In this document: one piece after another, positions 1-6,370 of the stretch
How the letters are laid out: every line of letters begins with the position of its first letter
Numbering within the stretch: the first letter of the stretch is position 1
Source of the DNA: Opitutaceae bacterium
GTDB lineage: Bacteria > Verrucomicrobiota > Verrucomicrobiae > Opitutales > Opitutaceae
NCBI GenBank assembly: GCA_031266495.1
Contig: JAISAX010000323.1
Coordinates: 1-11,840 of the forward strand
Length of the DNA stretch: 11,840 bases
Direction: 5' to 3'
Translations under genes and position numbers: made by a program
The notes under the pieces: generated by a model
What the model was told of the DNA's origin: nothing
The model's database searches: none
Seen by the model: the letters and a program-made list of their open reading frames with translations, nothing else

Positions 1-1487
1 CGATCCCCGACTTTTCCCGCGCCGGTTATCACGGCGGCGGCGTGGCGCTGCCGACGGTGGCTGTCGCCCGGACACTCGAACCGGTTGTAGTGGAAACCGG
101 CAGCACGCCGCCCGACGACGGTGCTCGCATCCAGGACGCGCTCGACGCCATCGCCGCGCTGCCCGCCAACGACGCCGGACACCACGGCGCGCTCCTGCTC
201 GGGCGCGGCGTTTATCGCGTGGCGGATTCGCTGCACGTGCCGGGCGGCGTTGTCCTGCGCGGCGAAGGCTCGGGGGAGAACGATAGCACCGTCATCATCG
301 CCACGGGCAAAAAACGCCGCGGACTCATCACCGTGGGCGACCTCAGCCTCGGCAAGCCCGCCGGAGCCATCGGCACGACGCCCGCGCACATCGGCTCGGC
401 GGAGATCGGGGGCACGCGACGCCGCGTGACCGACGCGTATGTTCCGTGGAGTACAAAAACCCTCACTCTCGAACACACCGAAAGCCTCTCCGTCGGCGAC
501 CGCGTGGTGGTGCTCCGTCCAGGCACCCCCGAATGGATTGCCGCGCTCGGCATGGATCGCATCACGCTCGTCAATCCGGACTCGGGCCGCGCGCTCCACC
601 AGTGGAAACCGGATGAATACACGTTCGCGATGGAACGTTTTGTCACCGCCATTGATGCCGCCACGTGCCGGGTGACGCTGGATGCGCCGCTCATGATCGC
701 GCTCGACGAACAGTATGGCGGCGGCTTTCTCTACCGTGCGGAGTCGCGCCGCGCCGCCGAATGCGGAGTGGAATCCCTGCGACTGGTTTCCGAATACACG
801 AAAGGTCAGGAAAAAAAGGATACGGACCACGCCACGGTGGGCGTTACCCTGACGGCGGTGGAAAACGCCTGGGTGCGCGACGTCGTCGCGCTGCATTTCA
901 ACGTGGGATTTGTCCCCGATCGCACCGCCATTTTCACGACGATCAGGGACAGCGCGCTGCTCGATCCGGTTGCCCCGATCAAGGGCGGCTACCGCTACGG
1001 ATTCCATCAGCGCGGCCAGTACGGGCTTGTGGAAAACTGCCGCACGCGCAACGTCCGTCATTCCTTCGTTACGAACTACCGGGCGCGCGGCCCCAATGTG
1101 TTTCTCGACGGTGTTGCCGAGCTTTCGTACAACGATTCCGGTCCGCATGAGCGGTTCGCCATCGGCTCGCTTTACGATAACATCCGCGAGTCGCTGGACA
1201 TGATCGTGCAGGATCGCGGGGATCACGGGACGGGGCATGGCTGGTCCGGCGCGCAGCAGGTTTTTTGGAACTGCGAGGTGGCCGGGCGCATCATCGTACA
1301 AAAACCGCCCACGGCGCAGAACTGGGCCATCGGGAGCATCGGCAAGTATTCGGATGGCCGATACTCGGACCGGCCTCGCGGCGTGATCGAATCGCCCGAT
1401 GCCCACGTGCAGCCGGCGAGCCTGTATCGCGCCCAGTTGGCCGAACGGCTCGGCGGGAATGTCCCGCATCCAACGCCAAACATCTGA
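1..1487 (+). CDS. beta-helix (pectate-lyase-like) protein, 5' end outside window
   Basis: The open frame is already running at base 3 (IPDFSRAGYHGGG) and ends at TGA 1485-1487. The GTG at 42 is therefore not the start. Aligned with the close paralogue at 9331, about 49 N-terminal residues, including a probable signal peptide, lie upstream of the window. The protein looks like a right-handed parallel beta-helix of the pectate-lyase superfamily. It has an early GVYRVADSLHVPGGVVLRG segment, typical of the first helix turns of such proteins, then repeated short strand and turn units such as GLVENCRTRN, and a conserved tail with GHGWSGAQQVFWNCE and QPASLYRAQLAERLG. Its role is inferred to be binding or cleavage of an acidic polysaccharide outside the cytoplasm. 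Catalytic residues cannot be assigned by eye. It ends in NVPHPTPNI just where the paralogue continues into an oxidoreductase domain. The fold is fairly sure and the substrate unknown. Confidence 0.8.
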   Translation, partial: IPDFSRAGYHGGGVALPTVAVARTLEPVVVETGSTPPDDGARIQDALDAIAALPANDAGHHGALLLGRGVYRVADSLHVPGGVVLRGEGSGENDSTVIIATGKKRRGLITVGDLSLGKPAGAIGTTPAHIGSAEIGGTRRRVTDAYVPWSTKTLTLEHTESLSVGDRVVVLRPGTPEWIAALGMDRITLVNPDSGRALHQWKPDEYTFAMERFVTAIDAATCRVTLDAPLMIALDEQYGGGFLYRAESRRAAECGVESLRLVSEYTKGQEKKDTDHATVGVTLTAVENAWVRDVVALHFNVGFVPDRTAIFTTIRDSALLDPVAPIKGGYRYGFHQRGQYGLVENCRTRNVRHSFVTNYRARGPNVFLDGVAELSYNDSGPHERFAIGSLYDNIRESLDMIVQDRGDHGTGHGWSGAQQVFWNCEVAGRIIVQKPPTAQNWAIGSIGKYSDGRYSDRPRGVIESPDAHVQPASLYRAQLAERLGGNVPHPTPNI

Positions 1488-1641
1488 TGACTCACGCAGA
1501 GAACGCCGCGCCCTCTGCCGGAAACCTGGCGGATCGGCACGCTCACCTGCACTTCGTCCGGGGTCATCACCCTGTTTTGTTGGCACGTCTATGGCCGATT
1601 CACGGAACCGGGGGACCCGCGCACCACGTGGCTCCGAATAT
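1488..1641 (+). promoter_or_regulatory. intergenic region with a possible sigma-54-like promoter
   Basis: This 154-base gap precedes the TPR-like gene. At 1580-1595 the sequence TTGGCAC-GTCTA-TGGC resembles the -24/-12 element of RpoN promoters (TGGCAC-N5-TTGC). The GG to GC spacing is correct and there is one mismatch in the -12 box. It would place a transcript start near 1607, about 35 bases before ATG 1642. No intrinsic terminator for the preceding gene is visible, and no Shine-Dalgarno sequence precedes 1642. A single match of this length can arise by chance. Confidence 0.25.
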
Positions 1642-2481
1642 ATGAGAACTCTGCTGTTGAGCTTGTTATGCTGCATTCCGGTGATCCGTGTGTTTGCCGC
1701 GACAGAAGAACCTGCGCCGTGGGAGACGGCGCTCCGGTTCGATTACAACGAAGCCTCCGAAAGCTTTGCCCGTTTGCGAAAGGCTTCCCCGAGCGATGCA
1801 CGTATTGCCATTGCGCATGCTTCGGTGCTTCTCGTTCGTCAACCGCGCACCACCGGCAATATCCTTGTCGCACATTCCCTGCTCAAGGCGGTGGCCAGCC
1901 GGTCCATACCCTTCGATGGCGCTCCGGAAGACGACGTTTTGCTGGCCTTGTTTCTGGCCGCCCGGGTCGAACAGGATCACCTCGAACCACCCCGCCCGGC
2001 GGACGCGCGTGCGGCTTACCAGGTGCTGATGCAGGATCATCCGGGGCATCCGCTGGCCGGTCAGGCAGCCGTGCAACTCTCGCTCCTCGACGCCTGGGAC
2101 GAACCCCGCCTGCCAGCGGAAAACGCCATCGGGCGGATCACGGCTCGCCTGCCCCTCGTTGCCACCCGTCCGGAGGCGGCCCGCGACCTGCGCATGATCC
2201 TGGCCCGTCTGGAATGGGAAGACCGCCGCGATGCCCGCGCAGCCATCGTGCACCTGCAGGCCGGACGTGCCATCGGCTACCAAAGCCCCTTTCGCAATGC
2301 CGAGGTCGATCTCATGATCGCCAATCTTGCCGCCAGACTGAACGACAACATCACGGCCAGCGCACATTATCGGGCGTTCCTCGACGGGAAACGCCAGGAC
2401 ATCCGGACGAGCGCCGTGCGGCGGCGTCTGGCCGGAATGGAAACCGGAGCCACCCGCCGCGAGGAGTCGAGAATCCCGTGA
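1642..2481 (+). CDS. exported TPR-like helical repeat protein
   Basis: This 279-residue protein starts with a clear Sec signal peptide (MRTLLLSLLCCIPVIRVFAA, likely cut after residue 19 or 20), which decides the start at ATG 1642 over in-frame codons further upstream. The mature part is almost entirely helical, with repeated Ala/Leu/Arg-rich pairs of helices: residues 30-60 (EASESFARLRKASPSDARIA), about 110-150 (ADARAAYQVLMQDHPGHPLA) and 200-260 (ARAAIVHLQAG, ITASAHYRAFLDG). This pattern fits tetratricopeptide-like repeats, which act as protein-protein scaffolds. No catalytic motif is seen. The stop overlaps the GTG start of the solute-binding protein gene (GTGA at 2478-2481), so the two are probably co-translated and may work together at the cell envelope. 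The function beyond a scaffold is unknown. Confidence 0.78.
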   Translation: MRTLLLSLLCCIPVIRVFAATEEPAPWETALRFDYNEASESFARLRKASPSDARIAIAHASVLLVRQPRTTGNILVAHSLLKAVASRSIPFDGAPEDDVLLALFLAARVEQDHLEPPRPADARAAYQVLMQDHPGHPLAGQAAVQLSLLDAWDEPRLPAENAIGRITARLPLVATRPEAARDLRMILARLEWEDRRDARAAIVHLQAGRAIGYQSPFRNAEVDLMIANLAARLNDNITASAHYRAFLDGKRQDIRTSAVRRRLAGMETGATRREESRIP

Positions 2482-4088
2482 AATTTGTAACGAAAATAAA
2501 GATACTTGTGCCTGTTTTCGTGCTCATGGCCGCGGTCGGCGTGTCCTTCTGGCAGGTGCTCTCGCGTATCCACGGACGCGCATCCGGCGCCGATGCCAGC
2601 AGCGTGACCCTCCGCATCGGCCATTGGTTGCTGCAGGAAGGCATGAGAGAATCCTTCGATGAGGCTGCGCGGGCTTACGAGGAACTTCGTCCGGATGTCA
2701 GGGTTGAGCAGGTGGCCGTCCCTGTCCGCATCTGGCCCGCATGGGTGCGAACCCAACTTGTGGGCGGCACCGCTCCCGATATTTTGGGAATGAATGGCCT
2801 CAACGAGGAGTACATCAACCGGTATTTCCTGCCGCTGGCCGATGCTGCGAACGAACCGAATCGCTGGAACACGGGTACCTCGCTGGAGGGACTTCCCTGG
2901 GGCGAGACGTTTGTGGACGGGCTAGCCAGCATGCTCGAACGGGTGCCGACCACGGGCGAGTTGCAGTCCGTGATGCTTCAGTTGAACACCAGCCGCCTTT
3001 TCTATAACAGGCAATTGCTGCGGGCGGTAACCGGTTCCGATGAGCCTCCGTCCGACTATGCCGCACTGCGCGCGCTTGGCGGGCGGGTCGCCGACTACAA
3101 TGCGCGCACAGGCCGCAATCTCGTCACCATCGCCAGTTGCGGACCGTATGCCGAGTATCTGTTCGCCCGTCTGCTTCCTTCCCAGACGCAAAAACTGGCC
3201 ATCGCGCTCAGCCCGATGCAGACATTCACCCTCACTCCGGCTGAACAGGCGCGTGCCCTTCTCGGGGGCCGGATCGACTACGCCACGCCCGAACTGCGCT
3301 CGGCGTTGGCGTTGCTGCGCGATGTGAGCACCCTCATGCCGCCGGGTTTTTATCAGCTTCAGCGTGACGATGCCCTTTTCGCCTTTTTGCAGGGCAACGC
3401 CCTGATGATATTTGCCGGCGCCTGGGATTATGCGGTTTTCGCCCGCAACAGGAATTTCGACGTCGGCATTTGCCCTCTGCCCGCGCCATCGATCGACGAT
3501 CCCGATTACGGGCGCTTCGTGCTCGGCCCCCGGGCCGAGACGGAAGGCAGCCCGGAAGCGACGTTCGGGGTGGTGCGCAGTTCTCCCCATTCCGCGATCG
3601 CGATTGATTTCCTGCGCTTCCTGACCAGCCATCGCATGGCCCGTATGTTCGCCGACAATACGTACCGCACCTCGGCCATCCGCGATGTGCCGCCGCCGGA
3701 GCATGCCGCGGGGCTGGCTGCGGTTCTGGACGGCGAGGTGCCGGGTTTCCGTCCTGACTTTCCCGTGACGTTTGGCGGTGGTCGCGCCAGTCATGTGTTT
3801 CGCAGCAACCTGCACAGATTGCTCGGCCAGCGAGGCGATCCGGACGGCTTTGTCGAGACACTCAACCGGGAGACGCCGGCCGCGCTGCGGTCGGATATGG
3901 AGCGTCATGCCCGGCAGACACTGCGCAATGTCCGCCAGCTCGACGCCCGTATCGGGCTGCTGTTCACCCGGAACGAGGCCGGCTCGGCCGCTCCGGACCC
4001 GGACTGGACGCGGGTGAGCGAACTCCGGCATGCGGGACAGGTGGAATACCTTTTATCAAATCGATATGCAGATCTGACGAATCCATAA
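2478..4088 (+). CDS. membrane-anchored extracellular solute-binding protein (family 1, sugar type)
   Basis: The protein has 536 residues from a GTG start that overlaps the preceding stop by four bases. This choice puts a basic tip and one hydrophobic segment (about residues 9-25, KILVPVFVLMAAVGVSFW) at the N-terminus. There is no lipobox cysteine, so it is an uncleaved anchor or a signal peptide. The body looks like an ABC-transporter family-1 sugar-binding protein: an opening strand VTLRIGHW, the helix FDEAARAYEELRPDVRVEQVAV, GGTAPDILGMNG, a middle FAFLQGNALMIFAGAWDYAVF corresponding to the usual 'G.aaM...G.W' block, and FLRFLTSHRMARMF near the end. A C-terminal helical extension of roughly 100 residues makes it longer than the usual 400-450. 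No permease or ATPase gene is in the window, so transport partners must lie elsewhere, or the protein is a sensor or surface binder. Confidence 0.82.
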   Translation: MKFVTKIKILVPVFVLMAAVGVSFWQVLSRIHGRASGADASSVTLRIGHWLLQEGMRESFDEAARAYEELRPDVRVEQVAVPVRIWPAWVRTQLVGGTAPDILGMNGLNEEYINRYFLPLADAANEPNRWNTGTSLEGLPWGETFVDGLASMLERVPTTGELQSVMLQLNTSRLFYNRQLLRAVTGSDEPPSDYAALRALGGRVADYNARTGRNLVTIASCGPYAEYLFARLLPSQTQKLAIALSPMQTFTLTPAEQARALLGGRIDYATPELRSALALLRDVSTLMPPGFYQLQRDDALFAFLQGNALMIFAGAWDYAVFARNRNFDVGICPLPAPSIDDPDYGRFVLGPRAETEGSPEATFGVVRSSPHSAIAIDFLRFLTSHRMARMFADNTYRTSAIRDVPPPEHAAGLAAVLDGEVPGFRPDFPVTFGGGRASHVFRSNLHRLLGQRGDPDGFVETLNRETPAALRSDMERHARQTLRNVRQLDARIGLLFTRNEAGSAAPDPDWTRVSELRHAGQVEYLLSNRYADLTNP

Positions 4089-4368
4089 ACCACCACACAA
4101 AATCATGTTTTCCCTGCGACTCGCTTCATCCTTGATCACTGATGTTACGCAGGCGGGAGCCGAAGCTTGCGCAATCAATTGCGCAACGAACTGCTTGATA
4201 TCTTGCCTTCACCGGACTTTTTTCTTTCTCACGATGAACCCCGTATTTCCCATTCAAAACAATGCGACCGTTCGCGTTCGCGCTTGTCGCGAGGAATCCT
4301 CCTCTGCCAGCGAGACCCGGAAAAATTTTACGCTGAACGAGTTACTGCCGCGACCTGAGCTAGCTCAG
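4089..4368 (+). promoter_or_regulatory. 280-base regulatory region upstream of the pseudopilin gene
   Basis: This stretch is visibly less GC-rich than its flanks and is rich in inverted repeats. It holds the double TTGCGCAA site (4167-4186), small hairpins at 4278-4292 (TCGCG/CGCGA) and near 4291-4301, and the first of two abutting palindromes at its end. An open frame in phase with the pseudopilin begins at ATG 4105, but its translation has no recognisable character and it would give the pilin an implausible 100-residue leader. I therefore treat it as noncoding. I could not identify a convincing -35/-10 pair. Confidence 0.5.
4167..4186. promoter_or_regulatory. operator-like double palindrome
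   Basis: Two copies of the 8-base palindrome TTGCGCAA are separated by TCAA. The whole 20 bases also form an inverted repeat with 9-base arms around a central CA. Centre-to-centre spacing of the copies is 12 bases. The symmetry and position, about 200 bases before the chosen pseudopilin start, suggest a binding site for a dimeric or tetrameric regulator. A LacI-type regulator is common in such loci but none is encoded in this window. The identity of the regulator is not claimed. Confidence 0.45.
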
Positions 4369-4370
4369 GT
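4353..4370. repeat. perfect 18-base palindrome
   Basis: The sequence ACCTGAGCTAGCTCAGGT is its own reverse complement with no loop. It abuts, sharing one base, the 27-base inverted repeat that follows. It spans the bases just before the proposed GTG start of the pseudopilin gene, so it may be a DNA operator or half of a cruciform or repeat element. Confidence 0.7.
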
Positions 4371-5085
4371 GACAGGACGACAATGTCGTCCTGTCAAAAT
4401 ACATTCCCCGGCGTTCACCCTGATCGAGCTGCTGGTGGTGATCGTGATCATCGGCATCCTTGCCGCGATTCTGGTGCCCGTGGTGTCGAAGGTCCGCCAG
4501 TCGGCGGCCAATGTGCAATGCGTGTCGGCGCTGAGACAGTATGGCCTGGGCATCCAGATGTACGTGAACGACAGGCGTGACGGAAAGCTGCCGGGACCGC
4601 TGTACGGGCACGTCCTGCCGAAAACACGCACCAACAATAATGTGCCTCAAAACAGTCATCTTTTCAGCTTCATCGCCCCGTACCTCTCCCTCAAGACGAC
4701 CTACACTGACCGGTATTTGCCGGACGAGTACCTCTGTCTCGGCTGGCGACGCGGAGTGCCCGTTGACTGGAAAACGGAGGACGTGCCCGTTTACCTGATC
4801 GGATCGGCCGTGAAATCCGTCCGCTACAGCAGCCAGAACCCGTGGGGCAAGGCGGGCGAGACACCCGCGCGCGTGCCGCTCACCTGGGCGGAGGTTGTTG
4901 CGGAAAACCCGGCCTCCCGGACGTGGGCCATGCGGGATGTGGATACGATGAACACCACCTCCTATCCCGGCAAGCTCCCCAAGGATGCCGTCCACGGCAA
5001 TCACCGCAACCAGTTGTATTTCGACTGGCATGTCGGCCGCGTCAGCAAGGCCGATTCCGACAAGGCGGCGACGCAACCGGAGTAG
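4369..5085 (+). CDS. pseudopilin: prepilin-type N-terminal methylation domain with H-X9-DW motif
   Basis: From GTG 4369 this is a 238-residue protein with a short basic leader ending in SPA, then FTLIELLVVIVIIGILAAIL. Phe16 is +1 and Glu20 the conserved +5 of type IV prepilins. Prepilin peptidase would cut before Phe16, with Ala rather than the usual Gly at -1. The hydrophobic N-terminal helix spans about residues 16-40. The C-terminus carries H209-X9-D219-W220 (HGNHRNQLYFDW), a variant of the H-X9-DG motif known from the large pseudopilin families of Planctomycetes and Verrucomicrobia. Such proteins resemble type II secretion pseudopilins, but their role is unproven. The start is uncertain: ATG 4234 and ATG 4105 are also in frame, but give leaders of about 60 and 100 residues. 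No GspD/E/F-type assembly genes are in the window, so core machinery would be shared from elsewhere. Confidence 0.8.
   Translation: MTGRQCRPVKIHSPAFTLIELLVVIVIIGILAAILVPVVSKVRQSAANVQCVSALRQYGLGIQMYVNDRRDGKLPGPLYGHVLPKTRTNNNVPQNSHLFSFIAPYLSLKTTYTDRYLPDEYLCLGWRRGVPVDWKTEDVPVYLIGSAVKSVRYSSQNPWGKAGETPARVPLTWAEVVAENPASRTWAMRDVDTMNTTSYPGKLPKDAVHGNHRNQLYFDWHVGRVSKADSDKAATQPE
4370..4396. repeat. perfect inverted repeat, 13-base arms around one A
   Basis: The left arm is TGACAGGACGACA (4370-4382), the centre a single A at 4383, and the right arm TGTCGTCCTGTCA (4384-4396), with no mismatch. As RNA it would form a strong hairpin starting at the proposed GTG initiation codon. A run of four A follows, not of T, so it is not an intrinsic terminator on the + strand. 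It could be a translation-control hairpin, a regulator site or a dispersed REP-like repeat. Confidence 0.75.
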
Positions 5086-5102
5086 ATGTCTCCCTTTCCC
5101 GG

Positions 5103-5122
5103 CGCCCTGCGCACGCAGGGCG
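5103..5122 (+). other. intergenic hairpin without T-tract
   Basis: CGCCCTGCG and CGCAGGGCG form 9-base perfect arms around CA between the pseudopilin and PEP-CTERM genes. The sequence after it (TCCATACC) lacks a T run, so this is not a standard terminator. It could be an mRNA processing or stability element that sets the relative levels of the two genes. Confidence 0.4.
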
Positions 5123-5154
5123 TCCATACCAGAACAAATCCACCATAACCTCCC

Positions 5155-6315
5155 ATGAGAATCCACATCACATCGTATTCACCGAAACTGACATTCCTTC
5201 TGCCGGCTGTGCTCGCTGTCGCCTTTTCGCTGTGCTCCGCGCAAGAAGACCCGCCTCCCCCGCCTCCCACCTTCACCTTTTCCGGTGCCACCGGCAACTG
5301 GGACCAGACCGCCCGCTGGAGCGGAGGCGTGTTGCCCACCGCGGGCAGCAACCTCGTCTTTAGCAACCGAAACTCCGACCGCGTTGCGAGGTATCGGAAC
5401 GTCAGTGCCATCAACGGCCTGGGCGGCCAGATCAACAGCCTGACCATCAACCAGACTATGGCGTTCAGCAACGTCGTGGAACTCTGGCGTTCGCTCACCG
5501 TCGCGGAGGCGATCACGCTGGAAGCCTCCGGCGGCGGTTCGAGTGTCATCCGTTTGCTGACTTCGACCCAGGGCAGCGCACCGGAGACGGGGCACGTCAA
5601 CACGACCGGCCCGGTCCTGATCGCGCCCAGTGTCACGCTGAACGGTGGCGGCAGGCTGGAACTCGGGAAAATCCGGACCGTCAGCGGCGGCAGCACCACC
5701 CAGGTGAATGGGGATGTTAACGTCAGCGGAGGCACCCTGTCGGTGCAACGCGCGGCCCGCGTCACCACCAGCGTCACCACCGCCGGCCTCGCTTACACAA
5801 TTGACGGCAACGTGAGCATGACATCGGGCCTGATCGAGATGGGGGTGGCGACTTCCTGGACGGCGGACGGCAGCGGCGACATTACCAACACGGCTCTGAA
5901 AATCACCGGCGACCTCACCCTCACCGGCGGTCGCACGCAGGTCCGGACCTCGCTGGACACCCACGCCGCGAAGATCCAGGTCGATGGCGCGCTCACCTAT
6001 GGCGGAGAACTGGAAATCTACATTTCCCCCACTTCGACGACGCTGGAGGAGGGGGCCACCTATGCGCTCTTCACTTCCGGCAGCCGGAGCGGCACGTTTT
6101 CCTCTGTCGCGCTCAGCGGATTCTACGACCTGACGTTGACCGGAGCCGATGGCGTCTGGACGGGAAGCAACAGCGACTTCAGCTTCACGTTCAGCGAAAC
6201 CACGGGGTCTTTGGTTGTGGGCGCGGTGGCTGTCCCCGAGCCTGCCACGGTTGCTCTTCTCGGCGGACTGGGATGTTTGCTGTCCGCCGTTTTCATACGC
6301 CGCTCCAATCGCTAG
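5155..6315 (+). CDS. PEP-CTERM sorting-domain surface protein with beta-rich passenger
   Basis: This 386-residue protein starts at ATG 5155 with a signal peptide (hydrophobic residues 12-27, likely cut after CSA at 29), followed by a run of six prolines at 33-38. The body is Gly/Ser/Thr/Asn-rich and low in charge, with repeated short beta strands such as LTINQTMAFSN, VTLNGGGRLELG, VNGDVNVSGGTLSV and LKITGDLTLTGG. This fits an autotransporter-like beta-helix, and the opening GATGNWDQTARWSGGVLP resembles the start of such repeat proteins. The C-terminus is a textbook PEP-CTERM signal: VPEPATVALLGG (PEP at 361-363), a hydrophobic segment to about 381 and the basic tail RRSNR. Exosortase would process it during transfer to the exterior. 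No exosortase is encoded here. It lies 69 bases after the pseudopilin gene in the same direction, probably in one operon. The ligand is unknown. Confidence 0.87.
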   Translation: MRIHITSYSPKLTFLLPAVLAVAFSLCSAQEDPPPPPPTFTFSGATGNWDQTARWSGGVLPTAGSNLVFSNRNSDRVARYRNVSAINGLGGQINSLTINQTMAFSNVVELWRSLTVAEAITLEASGGGSSVIRLLTSTQGSAPETGHVNTTGPVLIAPSVTLNGGGRLELGKIRTVSGGSTTQVNGDVNVSGGTLSVQRAARVTTSVTTAGLAYTIDGNVSMTSGLIEMGVATSWTADGSGDITNTALKITGDLTLTGGRTQVRTSLDTHAAKIQVDGALTYGGELEIYISPTSTTLEEGATYALFTSGSRSGTFSSVALSGFYDLTLTGADGVWTGSNSDFSFTFSETTGSLVVGAVAVPEPATVALLGGLGCLLSAVFIRRSNR

Positions 6316-6324
6316 CCGCCACCT

Positions 6325-6341
6325 CCCCCCCCCCCCCCCCC
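6325..6341. repeat. homopolymer tract of 17 C
   Basis: Seventeen consecutive C lie in the 55-base gap between the PEP-CTERM gene and the LamG-DUF1961 gene, with the end of the tract 29 bases before ATG 6371. Long C/G runs are prone to slipped-strand length change. In this position the length could alter promoter spacing or mRNA leader length. The exact count may also be unreliable because such tracts are hard to sequence. Confidence 0.85.
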
Positions 6342-6370
6342 GGCGCTTACCAGTCTCTCATCATTGTTTC

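Noticed and set aside
42..44. GTG 42 as start of the first gene.
   Set aside because: The frame is open to the window edge and the upstream codons match the paralogue, so the true start lies outside.
1668..2477. Upstream in-frame extension of the solute-binding protein by 270 codons.
   Set aside because: It overlaps the TPR-like gene and reads as Arg/Pro/Gly-rich nonsense. The GTG at 2478 gives a proper membrane anchor.
2922..4031. 369-codon minus-strand frame opposite the solute-binding protein gene.
   Set aside because: It has no motif or signal and lies wholly within a recognised gene.
4105..4368. Longer pseudopilin start at ATG 4105 or ATG 4234.
   Set aside because: It would place 60-100 residues before the prepilin cleavage site, including palindromic DNA. 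Prepilin leaders are normally short and basic. ATG 4234 is not fully excluded.
6149..6370. Upstream in-frame start of the LamG-DUF1961 gene inside the PEP-CTERM gene.
   Set aside because: The extension runs through the C17 tract and bypasses the evident signal peptide beginning at ATG 6371.
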